The position numbers and the translations under genes are program-made. Source: Polyangiaceae bacterium (GTDB lineage: Bacteria > Myxococcota_A > Polyangia > Polyangiales > Polyangiaceae). Taken from it: a DNA stretch of 64,000 bases. Below, piece after piece: positions 43,416 to 52,484 of this stretch (positions are counted from its first letter, which is position 1; each line of letters begins with the position of its first letter). The notes beneath the pieces were generated by a model. The model ran no database searches and had not been told where the DNA came from. It was given only the letters and a program-made list of their open reading frames with translations. Location: NCBI GenBank assembly GCA_025936115.1, contig JAICTZ010000018.1:1-64000 (forward strand), in the 5' to 3' direction.

Positions 43416-44579
43416 ATGGGTGAAAAGAGCAATCATCCGGGCCGCAAGACCGCGAGCAAACGCTCGCGTCTCGGTGGCGATTCCGCGACGACCGGGGGCA
43501 AAGGTCGCCTTCGTACGCAGCGCGTGAGCCGTACGAAGGGGAAGAAGGCCCAGCGCGGTGCTGAAGAACGCCCCGTGTTCGTCGAGTCGGTCCCCCCCGC
43601 GATGGTCGCTGAGGTATTCGAGGTCGCGGGTGCCGATGACGACGTGATCGTCTCGTCGATGCCGCCGCCGCCCGAGCGACACCTCGCGCATCCCGCGCGG
43701 CCGCTCTCGCTGCCGCCGGCGCCGCACCCGCCGCGCCCGAGTGCGCGGCCGACCAGTGCCGATGCCGGCGTGGTCGAGCTGGCACCTGACGCGCTCGAGC
43801 TCGTACCGGAGACGCTCGAGCTCGCGCCGGAAGATTTGGAGCCGGTGGAGTCGACGAGCTCGCCGATGGAGATGCGGACGGCGCTGCTCACGCCGTTGCC
43901 GACGGAGGCCTCAGTGCGTCCCTTACGGCCGAGGGTTGCGCAGCGAGCGTGGCTCTTGGTCGGCGGCGTGGCGCTGGCGCTCGGAGTGGCGGTCGGCGTG
44001 AGATTGCACGCGGCGGAACCGCGACTCGAAGCTGCGCGGAGCGCGATGGTGCGCCCGCGCGCGACGGCGACGATTGCGACTGCGTCCGTCCAGCGCGTCG
44101 ACGTATCGGCGCCGGCCGCGCCCGTCGCCGCGCCTGACGCATCGAACGGCAGCGTCATCACGCCTGACTCCGTCGCTCGCGACGAAGCGTCGCCCGCGTC
44201 GTCTTCGGCTTCCACACCAGCCGGTTCCGTGGTCCCGCCGTCTGGAACCGCGAACCCGACGAGCGCGCCGGCACGCCTTGGCTCGCAAGACACCCCATCC
44301 GCCCCGGACGGCACGCCGTTCGACACGGCAGCCGCGAGCGCCGCGATCACGGCGGCGTTCGGGCGAGCGGCTGGCTGCAGGGGCCCGAACGATCCGACCG
44401 GCAGCGTGACGGCGACGCTCACTTACGCACCCTCGGGCCGCGTCACGACTGCAACGGTGAGCGGCGCGTTTGCCGGTACGCCAGTCGGCGGGTGCGTCGC
44501 GTCGTTCTTGCGCGGCGCGCGCGTCCCGCCGTTCTCGGGCGAGCGACTCACCGTCCGCCGCACCACCGAGCTGCACTGA
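43416..44579 (+). CDS. Single-pass membrane protein with TonB-C/AgmX-like C-terminus
   Basis: The 387-residue protein has a basic N-terminus, a Pro/Glu-rich cytoplasmic region with ELAPDALELVPETLELAPE-type repeats, one membrane helix (WLLVGGVALALGVAVGVRL, about residues 178-196), a Ser/Ala/Pro periplasmic linker and a C-terminal domain (GSVTATLTYAPSGRVTTATV, CVASFLRGARVPPF) as in myxobacterial TonB/AgmX proteins. It may reach across the periplasm to an outer-membrane partner. The cytoplasmic part longer than usual suggests an added regulatory contact. No ExbB/ExbD genes are near. Confidence 0.72.
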   Translation: MGEKSNHPGRKTASKRSRLGGDSATTGGKGRLRTQRVSRTKGKKAQRGAEERPVFVESVPPAMVAEVFEVAGADDDVIVSSMPPPPERHLAHPARPLSLPPAPHPPRPSARPTSADAGVVELAPDALELVPETLELAPEDLEPVESTSSPMEMRTALLTPLPTEASVRPLRPRVAQRAWLLVGGVALALGVAVGVRLHAAEPRLEAARSAMVRPRATATIATASVQRVDVSAPAAPVAAPDASNGSVITPDSVARDEASPASSSASTPAGSVVPPSGTANPTSAPARLGSQDTPSAPDGTPFDTAAASAAITAAFGRAAGCRGPNDPTGSVTATLTYAPSGRVTTATVSGAFAGTPVGGCVASFLRGARVPPFSGERLTVRRTTELH

Positions 44580-44723
44580 GTCGCGCGTGCCCGAGGCCGT
44601 CGCCGTTTGCGCCGGCGTGGGTCGTCACGCCATCTGCGGAGCACGCGGCTCGAATTGCTGGCGCCACTTGAACGCTTTGCTCGCGGCGGGGCACGGAAGG
44701 TGCCGCTTCGTGGTTGACCACTG

Positions 44724-46277
44724 ATGCATGTGCCGGCTCTGCGTCCACTCCTGGTCGCGCTCGCTCTCGCGGTCGCGCTTTTCGCCGTGGCGCGCGGCGC
44801 CCGAGCGCAGCCTACGGGGCTGCCCGCCGTGATTCACGTCGACGCTTCGGAGCTCACCGCCGCACGCGTGCAAGCCGCCATCGAGCGGGAGCTCAAGGTG
44901 CTGCTCGTTATCGACCCCGCCGCGCGTGAGCGGCTCGACGTGGACGTGAATGGACGCCGCGCGAGCGTTTCCTATTATCCGCCGGAACGCGAGCCCGTGA
45001 CGCGGTCGGTCGATCTGCCGCGTGACCCGGCGCGCGCGCTCGAAACCATCGCGTTTTTGGCGGGGAATCTCGCGCGCGACGAAGCGTCCGAGCTCCTCGC
45101 CGAGCTCGCACCCCCGCCGGGCAGCGAGCCCGACAGCGTGCCCCGTCCTGAACCACCACCACCACCACCACCACCACCACCTTCTCCTCCTCCTGCCCCT
45201 GCCGCAACGGCACCTCCACCCGCAGTCGCGCCAGCCAAGCCCACGCAACCAGCGCTACTCGAGTCCGACAAGTTCGCCGCAAACTTCTCGATTTACCACC
45301 CGGTCGGGGCGCTCAAGCACACGGAGCGACGGCGCCTGAACCTCGAGCTCGGGCTCGCTTACTCGTGGGTCGGCGCGATCCACGGGGCGGCCATGACGCT
45401 CGGCTACTTTCGCTCGGACGGGCTCGTCCAGGGGTATTCGGCCGCCATGGGCTGGAACCGCTCCGGAGCGGTGAAGGGCGTTCAGCTCGCCGGGCTCGTG
45501 AACGAAGGCTATGGGGAGCTTCGCGGCTTGAGCTTTGCGTTGCTCGTCAATCAGCGTGATGGTGATGTTCGCGGGGCACAGGGGGCTTTCATCGTCGCGC
45601 ACTCTGGGCTCACGCTCGGTTTGCAAGCGAGCGCCGTCGTTGCTGTCGCGCGTGAAATTCAAGGCGTGCAGGCTGGCTTGGTTGCTGCCGTCGCCGGTCC
45701 CGTCGAAGGCGCACAGCTCGGCCTCGTCAACGTTGCAGGCCCCGTGCGCGGACTTCAATTGGGCCTCGTCAACAGAGCGGGGCCAGTCAACGGCTTGCAG
45801 GTCGGTCTCGTCAACGTGGCGGGCGACGTTCACGGCGGTGCCGTGGGACTCTTGAGCGTTGCGAAGAACGGGCGCGTGCAGCCGAGCGTTTGGTTCGCGG
45901 GACCGAATCCGATGCTCTTCGTCGGCATCAGGTCGCTCACCGATCTCACCTATAACCTCATCGCCGTGGGATACGATCCGGTGCACAACCGAATCGGCCA
46001 CCAAGAAGGCATCGGGGTGCACCTCGACGTAGCCGGCCTCTTCTTCGTCGAGCCGGGCGTCGGCTACGGCGCGATGTACGACAACGACGTCGGCGGCGGT
46101 CCCTTCACCGATTCATCGCTGCATCGGTCCGAGGTTCGCTTCGATCTGCGGGTCGGCGCCGAGCCGTGGCATCGCTTCACGCCTTTCATCGGCGGCAGCC
46201 TCACTCGGCGCATCCGTGGCAACGGTCATGAAGCGACGTACCGCGGGGAATTTAGCCTGGGCATGGCGTTTCTTTGA
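44724..46277 (+). CDS. Secreted LA_2272-type surface repeat protein
   Basis: The 517-residue protein has a signal peptide (VALALAVALFAVARGARAQ), an N-terminal domain, a run of prolines encoded by CCA repeats (45152-45182), then a glycine-rich region with about six 14-residue repeats of the type GLVNVAGPVRGLQLG (about residues 290-375). The end is a beta-barrel-like domain finishing in Phe-Leu (RGEFSLGMAFL). The repeat is that of the LA_2272 surface family known from Leptospira and also seen in myxobacteria. An outer-membrane or surface location is likely; function is unknown. Confidence 0.72.
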   Translation: MHVPALRPLLVALALAVALFAVARGARAQPTGLPAVIHVDASELTAARVQAAIERELKVLLVIDPAARERLDVDVNGRRASVSYYPPEREPVTRSVDLPRDPARALETIAFLAGNLARDEASELLAELAPPPGSEPDSVPRPEPPPPPPPPPPSPPPAPAATAPPPAVAPAKPTQPALLESDKFAANFSIYHPVGALKHTERRRLNLELGLAYSWVGAIHGAAMTLGYFRSDGLVQGYSAAMGWNRSGAVKGVQLAGLVNEGYGELRGLSFALLVNQRDGDVRGAQGAFIVAHSGLTLGLQASAVVAVAREIQGVQAGLVAAVAGPVEGAQLGLVNVAGPVRGLQLGLVNRAGPVNGLQVGLVNVAGDVHGGAVGLLSVAKNGRVQPSVWFAGPNPMLFVGIRSLTDLTYNLIAVGYDPVHNRIGHQEGIGVHLDVAGLFFVEPGVGYGAMYDNDVGGGPFTDSSLHRSEVRFDLRVGAEPWHRFTPFIGGSLTRRIRGNGHEATYRGEFSLGMAFL

Positions 46278-46586
46278 AAACTCAACGATTACGCACGGTT
46301 GCAATAATTCGCTCGGCTGCGGTGAATAAACAGCAGCCCGCGTTGAACGGTTCAATAGTGGGCGGGCACTACTAGCGAAAGAGCCGGCTTCTCCGAGTCG
46401 CGGAGCACCTGGCCCATGAAGCACCGGCCTCGGCTCGAGTCGCCTTGGAAAGAAAGCTCACGACCTTCGAAGTGACCGTTGAGGAACGCGACACCCCGCT
46501 AGGCCGCTGCCCGATCGCGGTCAGAGAGTCCGAGTCGCCGTCGTCTCGTGATCTGGCCTCGCAACGCCGCTCGAGTCGAGCCTAAC
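46278..46586. other. Intergenic region before the ECF sigma gene
   Basis: This 309-bp stretch follows the repeat protein and leads into an ECF sigma gene. It holds a 13-bp palindrome TTGAACGGTTCAA (46343-46355) in an AT-richer patch and a small hairpin CTCCG/CGGAG near 46395-46410. Either could be a regulator site or terminator. No RNA gene or open frame with coding features is visible. Confidence 0.35.
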
Positions 46587-47186
46587 ATGGCGCTCTCTGA
46601 GCTCGTGAGCATGACGGACTCGGTCTTCGTTGAGCGCGAAAGCGCGCTGCAGAGCGATCTGGTCGCTCGGCTCACGCTAGGCGATCGTACGGCGATTGCG
46701 GAGCTCTATGACGCGCATCACGCCGCCGTGCGCGCCTTCGCCAAGCGTCTCGTCGGCGAGGTGGCGGCCGCCGAGGACCTGGTGCACGAGGTGTTCGTCG
46801 CCCTACCGCAGGCGGTGCGGGGCTATCGGGGAGAGGCGTCGCTCCGCACGTTTTTGATTTCAGTGGCCGTCAATCACGCGCGGCATCACGTGCGCGCGGC
46901 GGCGCGCCGTCGTTACGCGATGGAGCGCTACGAGCGGGAACCGCCGCGCGGCTCGACCGACCCCGAGCAGGTCACTGGACGGCGTGAGCTCGCGCTCGCG
47001 CTCGAACGTTGTCTCGACGCGCTACCGCTCGATCAGCGCGTCGCGTTCGTGCTCTGTGAAGTGGAGGAGCGAACCTCGTCGGAGGTGGCGCAAATCGTGG
47101 GCGCGCCCGAAGGCACCGTCCGGACGCGGCTCTTCCACGCCAAGAAGAAGCTCAGGGCGCTGCTCGAGCGGGAGGGCGTCCGATGA
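46587..47186 (+). CDS. ECF-type RNA polymerase sigma factor
   Basis: The 199-residue protein has sigma region 2 (LYDAHHAAVRAFAKRLVGE, AAAEDLVHEVFVALPQAVRGY, about residues 35-100) and region 4 (ALDALPLDQRVAFVLCEVEERTSSEVAQIVGAPEGTVRTRL-type segment, about 140-195). It lacks region 3, as in ECF factors. It should direct transcription of a small regulon under the control of the partner encoded next. The start is not certain: ATG 46587, ATG 46611 or GTG 46548 are in frame. The stop overlaps the next start (ATGA). Confidence 0.88.
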   Translation: MALSELVSMTDSVFVERESALQSDLVARLTLGDRTAIAELYDAHHAAVRAFAKRLVGEVAAAEDLVHEVFVALPQAVRGYRGEASLRTFLISVAVNHARHHVRAAARRRYAMERYEREPPRGSTDPEQVTGRRELALALERCLDALPLDQRVAFVLCEVEERTSSEVAQIVGAPEGTVRTRLFHAKKKLRALLEREGVR

Positions 47187-47968
47187 GCGACGATCTCCTC
47201 GCCCGCGCGGCGCGCGCCTTGCGTGAAGAAACGACGGGTGACGACGCGAGCGCACGCTTTACCCGTTCGCGCATCATGGCGAGCGTTCACGACGAACGCG
47301 TGAAGCGCCGTACGCGCTGGGCATTCCTCGCTCCCATCGCGGCGACCTTCGTCGCGGCGAGCGCGTACGGCGCCGCCACGGGCAAGACGCGCCAAGTCGT
47401 GCAAGCCATCACGCACGCACTCGGCTTGGGGCGGACCGAGCCGGCGCCGCGCGAGCCCGCCGTTCGCCGCCGAGCGGCCGAGCCGCACGTCGCGCCCCCG
47501 CGCGCACCGCTTCCGGCGCCGAGCGCGAGCGATGCCGCCGCGGAGCCCGCCCCGCCTGCCGTCGCTGCGAGTGCCGAGAGCGCAGTGAGTACCGCGGCAC
47601 CCAAGCCGCTGCGCTCCGCCGCCGACGCTTTCGCCTCCGCCGCGCCCGCGCGTTCGGCTGCTGGCGCAGGGGCCGCGCCGGCCGATCCGAGCTTCGAGCT
47701 CTATCGTGCGGCGCACCAGGCGCATTTCGTCGAGCGCGACTATGGGCGCGCGCTCGATGCTTGGGACGCGTATCTCAAAGCCGCTCCGAACGGCGCGCTC
47801 GCCCCCGAAGCTCGTTACAATCGCGCGCTGTGCCTGGTGCGCTTGCACCGGAATGACGAAGCGCGCGCCGCGCTCGAGCCCTTCGCCGAGGGGCGCTACG
47901 GCACGTACCGGCGCGAGGACGCTCAGAAGTTGCTTGCTGCTCTGCCCGCGGCGCCAGTGGGGCCGTAA
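47183..47968 (+). CDS. Membrane-anchored TPR protein, probable anti-sigma partner
   Basis: The 261-residue protein has an N-terminal cytoplasmic helix region (residues 1-45), a membrane helix (WAFLAPIAATFVAASAYGAA), an Ala/Pro/Ser linker and a C-terminal TPR unit (DYGRALDAWDAYLKAAPNGALAPEARYNRALCL). Coupling to the ECF sigma gene by ATGA suggests that it holds the sigma factor at the membrane. The short cytoplasmic segment has no clear ZAS zinc motif. A periplasmic TPR as sensor would be like the FecR-TPR protein at 58-60 kb. Confidence 0.7.
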   Translation: MSDDLLARAARALREETTGDDASARFTRSRIMASVHDERVKRRTRWAFLAPIAATFVAASAYGAATGKTRQVVQAITHALGLGRTEPAPREPAVRRRAAEPHVAPPRAPLPAPSASDAAAEPAPPAVAASAESAVSTAAPKPLRSAADAFASAAPARSAAGAGAAPADPSFELYRAAHQAHFVERDYGRALDAWDAYLKAAPNGALAPEARYNRALCLVRLHRNDEARAALEPFAEGRYGTYRREDAQKLLAALPAAPVGP

Positions 47969-48052
47969 GCTTCCTCGCCTTCGGCCGCGCCGTTCGGGCT
48001 AGTGCGGTCGCCCTGTGCGCGCCGCCGTGCGCTGGTCTATACGGACGCTCGC

Positions 48053-48763
48053 ATGGCTCTTCTCTCCGGTCGCAGGATCTTGATCACGGGCGTCTCCCGG
48101 GGCGTCGGTTTCGAAACAGCGCGGCTGTTCCTCGAGGAGGGGGCCGAGCTGCTCGGCGTCGCGCGCGACGCCGCTCGGCTCGAACGCGCGCGCCAGGCGC
48201 TCGATCCCAGCGGCGAGCGGCTCTCGGTCGTGGCGGCCGAGCTGACCCGTGAAGAAGCGCCCGCGCGGCTGGCGCGAGCCGTGGAGGCGCGCTGGGGAGC
48301 GCTCGACGTGCTCTTCAACAACGCGGCCGTTCAGATCGACGGCGCGACACGCGGCGTCAGCACGCTGCCCGAGTCCGTGTTCCAGCAGTCGCTCGCGGAG
48401 AACCTCGTCGCGCCCTATCGCGTGACGCGAGCGCTCTTACCGCTACTCCGCCGCGGCACCGAGCCGCGCATCGTCAACGTGAGCTCGGGCGCGGGCAATC
48501 TCGAGAGCATGCAGATGGTCGACATCCCGAGCTACCGACTGAGCAAGTGGGCGCTCAACGGCCTCACGCTGCTCCTGGCGGGTGAGCTCGCCGGTGCGGT
48601 GAGCGTCAACGCCTTCGATCCCGGCTGGGTCAAAACCGACCTCGGCGGACCGAACGCCCCCGGCAAACCCGAGGAGTCTGCACGTGGCGCGCTCGCGCTC
48701 GTGACGCTTCCCTTCGAGACGACCGGCAAATTCTGGAAAGACGGTATCCAAATACCCTTTTGA
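48053..48763 (+). CDS. Short-chain dehydrogenase/reductase
   Basis: The 236-residue protein is a classical SDR: nucleotide-binding GVSRGVGFETA near residue 13, NNAAVQ, the catalytic Ser in NVSSGAG, and YRLSK (Tyr-x-x-x-Lys) with FDPGWVKTDLGGP after it. It lacks the acidic residue choice that would firmly predict NAD over NADP. The substrate is unknown. It is a cytoplasmic enzyme, in a single gene unit with the ATG just 84 bp behind the sigma partner gene. Confidence 0.88.
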   Translation: MALLSGRRILITGVSRGVGFETARLFLEEGAELLGVARDAARLERARQALDPSGERLSVVAAELTREEAPARLARAVEARWGALDVLFNNAAVQIDGATRGVSTLPESVFQQSLAENLVAPYRVTRALLPLLRRGTEPRIVNVSSGAGNLESMQMVDIPSYRLSKWALNGLTLLLAGELAGAVSVNAFDPGWVKTDLGGPNAPGKPEESARGALALVTLPFETTGKFWKDGIQIPF

Positions 48764-48875
48764 GGGCGCTGGCGTGGCGCGCGTCGAATGAGCGCTCGAG
48801 GCTCGTTTCGCCGGCTCGCGATTTGCGGCATCATGCCGCCGGCCGGGCAGGCCGTTCAGCCCCGGTTTGGTGCGC

Positions 48876-49304
48876 ATGCAAGACTTTTTGCTGATCATTC
48901 ATTTCGTAGGTCTGGCTCTCGGGGTCGGAACGAGCTTCGCGACGCTCAGGCTGGCACTTGCGGCCAAAGCCTCGCCGCCCGCCGAACGCGCGCAGATTTT
49001 CAAGTACGCGATGGCGCTCGCCAAGAACGGCTCGCTCGGGCTCGCGCTTTTGATCGCCTCGGGGCTCGGTATGGTCTTCACGCGCGGCGCGGCGACGGTT
49101 TTCAGCTCGGGCGGGGTTGCGTTTCACGTCAAGCTCACGCTGGTTCTCGTGCTCGTGGGGCTGCTCGGCTTCGCGCAAGTCCTGGGCAAGCGCGCGCGGG
49201 AAAAGCAGGACGCCCAGGCGATGGCGACCCTGGCGAAGGTCGGCCCGGCCATGCTCGTGACCGGACTCGGCATCGTCGTGGCCGCGGTCCTGGCCTTTCA
49301 CTGA
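48876..49304 (+). CDS. Four-helix membrane protein
   Basis: The 142-residue protein has four hydrophobic segments (FLLIIHFVGLALGVGTSFATL, LGLALLIASGLGMVFT, VKLTLVLVLVGLLGFAQVLG, AMLVTGLGIVVAAVLAF) with a His in the first helix, like small CopD/DUF2269-type proteins. Haem binding is possible but not shown. ATG 48876 starts the first helix. It lies 13 bp upstream of the LacI-sensor hybrid kinase gene, so the two are probably co-transcribed and may share a signal. Confidence 0.7.
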   Translation: MQDFLLIIHFVGLALGVGTSFATLRLALAAKASPPAERAQIFKYAMALAKNGSLGLALLIASGLGMVFTRGAATVFSSGGVAFHVKLTLVLVLVGLLGFAQVLGKRAREKQDAQAMATLAKVGPAMLVTGLGIVVAAVLAFH

Positions 49305-49317
49305 CGCGAGCGGAGCG

Positions 49318-52230
49318 GTGGCTCGGCAGCGGCTGCTCGTCATCGTCGATCACTTCGACCACGTGAGCGGCGGCTACGAGGCGCAACTGCGCTCGGCTTT
49401 CGAGGCGACCTGCCAAAAGCACGATCTCGATCTGCTCTTGCTCGTGGGCGGCGCCTTCGACGATCCGAACCCGGTCGGCGCGGCGCACACGCGGATTTAC
49501 GAGCTCTTGAGCGAAAAGTCGGGCGACGGCGCCGTGCTGCTGTCGTCCGGGCTCACGGCCTACTCGGGCCCAGAAAGGCTGGCGACGCTCCGTGCGGCGC
49601 TCGGCCCGATGGCGGTGGCGAGCATCGGGCACCTCTTGCCCGGCGTGCCGAGCGTCGTGGTCGACAATCGACCCGGCATGGCGGCCCTCGTCGAGCACGT
49701 CATCACCGTGCACGGACGCCGCCAGCTCGCCTTCATCGGTGGTCCGCCGAAGAACCCCGACGCCGAGGCGCGCCTCGCGGTTTTCCGCGAAGTGCTCGCG
49801 CGCCACGACATCGCCTTCGAACCGCGGCTCTCGGCGACCGGCTACTTCACGGCGCCGTCCGGCGCCAAAGCGGCGCTCGAGCTGCTCGAGACGGGACTGC
49901 CGTTCGACGCGCTGATCATCGCCAATGACGCCATGGCCCTGAGCGCCGTCGAGGCCCTGCGCGGTCGCGGCATGCGCATCCCGCGCGACGTCGTCGTGAC
50001 GGGGTTCGACGATCTCGTGCTCTCGCGCCTCGCGAGCCCGCCGCTCACCACCGTGCGGCAGCCGCTCGAGCGCATGGGGGTCGCCGCGGTCGAGCTCGTG
50101 CTCGACCAGTTGCGCGGCCGCCGCGTGCCGGAAACCGTCGAGCTACCGGTCGAGTTCGTCGCGCGCGCGTCGTGCGGCTGCGACGAGCGCAGCTACGAGC
50201 GGCGGCGAGTCGCTTCGCTCCCCGCGGCGCCCGAGGACGCGGAGCTGCTCGATCCGCTGGAGCGGCTCGGCCAACTCACGGCGCGCCGAGCCGAATCTGC
50301 GCCCGCCCCTTGGGAAGCGCGCCTGATCGAGGCGCTCGAAGTCGAGCTTCGGGGTACGCCCGGTGAGTTCCTCGACGCGCTCGAGGACACGCTCGATCAG
50401 GCCGTCGAGGGCCAGGACGCCTACGAGCGCTTGCAACGCTGGGTCGCGCGCCTGCGCCGGGCAGGACTGGGCGCCGGCTTGGAATCGATCTGGGAACGCG
50501 CCGAACGCACGATCGACTCCGCGATGATGCGTTCCCAAGCGCGCTTGCGTCTCACGGCCGACGTCTTCTTTCAAAACCTGCTGCGGAGCGGCGAGCGGCT
50601 CTCGACCGCTTCGCTCGAGGCGAACGCGCTCCGCCGTGTGCTCGCCGAAGAGCTCGCCGAGCTCCGCATCAAGAACGCGAGCGTTTCACTCTACGTCAAC
50701 GGTGATCGTCGCGAGCTCCTGCCGTTTCTTTGGCTCGACGAAGGCAAGGCGCGTGAGCTCGAGCCGCCGGGTTTCCCTTCCGCGGCGCTGCTGCCGCCGA
50801 GCGAGCCCGAACGGCGGCGCAGCTATTGCGTCTTGCCGCTGACCTACGAGAGCGAGCAGCTCGGCGTCGCCGCCTTCGAGATCGGCTCGGGCTTCATCGT
50901 GTTCCCCATGCTCGCGGGGCAGCTCAGCGCTGCACTGAAGAACGTGGCGCTACACCAGGAAATCTTGCGCACGACGACGCTGCACGAGCGCAGCGTGCAA
51001 GAGCGTTTGGCGACGGCCGAGCGGATGGCTTCGCTCAGCGTGCTCGCGGGCGGCGTCGCGCACGATCTCAACAATGCGCTCGGCCCGCTCGTCACGCTGC
51101 CCGACGTCATCTTGTCCGAGCTCGACGAGCTCAAGCAGGGGCTGCTCGGCGACGACAGCGAGCTGCGCCTCGACGTGATGACGATCAAGTCGTCGGCGCT
51201 CCGCGCGTCGCAGACGATCAAGGATTTGATGCTGCTCGGGCGGCCCGGCGCGATGCCCAAGCAGACCTTGGACTTGAACGAGGTCGTCTCGTCGGCGACC
51301 TCACCAGAGGCGCTGCGTTTCCTTGCGCCTCGCGCCCAGAGCGTGCGCGTGCAGCTCGAGCTTTCGGTGGAGACCTTGCCGGTCGTCGCGTCGGAGCCGC
51401 ACATCGTGCGCGCCGTCGGTAACCTCGTGCGCAACGCCTCGGAGGCGATTGCCGGCGCGGGACAGATCCGGGTGCGGACGTCGGCGGTCGCGCTGCCCGT
51501 GCTCTTCGGCGCCTACGAGCTGATCCCGCCGGGCGACTATGCGACCGTCACCGTTTCCGACTCGGGGCAGGGCATCGCGCCGAGCGACCTCACGCGCATT
51601 TTCGAGCCGTTTTTCAGCCGCAAACGCCTGGTCGACAGCAGCGGCAGCGGGCTCGGCCTCGCGATCGTCCACGGCGTGGTCAAAGAGCACGGGGGCTTCG
51701 TCGACGTGACGAGCAAGGTCGGGCAGGGCACGACATTCACTCTGTATTTCCCGCGCGCGTCGAGCGCTCCTATTTCCGAACGCGCCGTGAGCGTGGCGCC
51801 CGGCGGCTCGGCTCGCATTCTGGTCGTCGACGACGAACCCATTCAGCTCCAAGCCGCGCGTCGCGTGCTGCGCCACCTCGGTTATCACGTCGAAACGCTG
51901 CAGAGCGGCAACGAGGCGCTCGCGCGCTTCCAGAGCGAACATCGGCGTCTCGGCGGCGGCGGCTCGATCCCGCCCGGCTCCCCGCCGCCGTTCGATCTCG
52001 TCATCTTGGACTACGCTCTGAACGAAGAGCAAAACGGTCTCGAGACGCTCGAGCGCATCCGGCGTCTCTTCCCGACTCAGCGCGGGATCATGGTGAGCGG
52101 TCACGGTCGCGCCGAGCACGAGGGTTCCGGCTCGAGCGTCACCTGGCTACCGAAGCCGTACAGCGCCGAAGCCCTCGCGCGCGTCGTCCGACGCACGCTC
52201 GAATCCAATCCGCCGCCGAGCGTTACATAG
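49318..52230 (+). CDS. Hybrid histidine kinase with LacI-type sensor domain and receiver
   Basis: The 970-residue protein starts with a periplasmic-binding-protein fold of the LacI type (residues 1-285: RLLVIVDHFDHVSGGYEAQL, VVDNRPGMAALVEHV, FIGGPPKNPDAEARL, DALIIANDAMALSAVEALR, TGFDDLVLSRLASPPLTTV) but has neither the LacI DNA-binding head nor a signal peptide, so it senses inside the cell. A helical region and a GAF-like segment lead to a kinase core with His582 (GGVAHDLNNALGP), N box VRNASEA, DSGQGIAPSD and GSGLGLAIVHG. A receiver follows with Asp898 (DLVILDYALN). The ligand, perhaps a sugar, is unknown. GTG start. Confidence 0.9.
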   Translation: MARQRLLVIVDHFDHVSGGYEAQLRSAFEATCQKHDLDLLLLVGGAFDDPNPVGAAHTRIYELLSEKSGDGAVLLSSGLTAYSGPERLATLRAALGPMAVASIGHLLPGVPSVVVDNRPGMAALVEHVITVHGRRQLAFIGGPPKNPDAEARLAVFREVLARHDIAFEPRLSATGYFTAPSGAKAALELLETGLPFDALIIANDAMALSAVEALRGRGMRIPRDVVVTGFDDLVLSRLASPPLTTVRQPLERMGVAAVELVLDQLRGRRVPETVELPVEFVARASCGCDERSYERRRVASLPAAPEDAELLDPLERLGQLTARRAESAPAPWEARLIEALEVELRGTPGEFLDALEDTLDQAVEGQDAYERLQRWVARLRRAGLGAGLESIWERAERTIDSAMMRSQARLRLTADVFFQNLLRSGERLSTASLEANALRRVLAEELAELRIKNASVSLYVNGDRRELLPFLWLDEGKARELEPPGFPSAALLPPSEPERRRSYCVLPLTYESEQLGVAAFEIGSGFIVFPMLAGQLSAALKNVALHQEILRTTTLHERSVQERLATAERMASLSVLAGGVAHDLNNALGPLVTLPDVILSELDELKQGLLGDDSELRLDVMTIKSSALRASQTIKDLMLLGRPGAMPKQTLDLNEVVSSATSPEALRFLAPRAQSVRVQLELSVETLPVVASEPHIVRAVGNLVRNASEAIAGAGQIRVRTSAVALPVLFGAYELIPPGDYATVTVSDSGQGIAPSDLTRIFEPFFSRKRLVDSSGSGLGLAIVHGVVKEHGGFVDVTSKVGQGTTFTLYFPRASSAPISERAVSVAPGGSARILVVDDEPIQLQAARRVLRHLGYHVETLQSGNEALARFQSEHRRLGGGGSIPPGSPPPFDLVILDYALNEEQNGLETLERIRRLFPTQRGIMVSGHGRAEHEGSGSSVTWLPKPYSAEALARVVRRTLESNPPPSVT

Positions 52231-52484
52231 CTCTGTCCGGACACTGCCCTGCACGGACGCGACTCGTCGCGCCCGGGGCCGCTCGACCCCGCGGCCAGGT
52301 GTCCGGTGTCGCGATCTGGAACCGGTCCCGGCGGATAAGTTCAACGGGGACGGCTTGCCCCAGCTTTTTCGCGCAAAAGCGCCCGCGCGCTGGCACGGAC
52401 CCCGCCTGTATGCGAGTACCTATGGCTACTAAAACCTGGCCTACGGTTTTTCTTTTTCGTCCTTCACGTTCTCGAGGAGTACTC
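52231..52484. promoter_or_regulatory. Upstream region of the GH12 gene
   Basis: This 254-bp gap between the kinase and the GH12 lipoprotein holds a perfect 10-bp palindrome TGTCCGGACA (52234-52243) and a second GTGTCCGG near 52300. A weak GGGG/CCCC stem precedes a short T-run (52346-52369) and may end the kinase transcript. GAGGAG at 52474-52479 is the ribosome binding site of the GH12 gene. Confidence 0.4.

Noticed and set aside
46343..46355. TTGAACGGTTCAA region as a tRNA T-arm
   Set aside because: No acceptor, D or anticodon stems fit around it; it is a simple palindrome.
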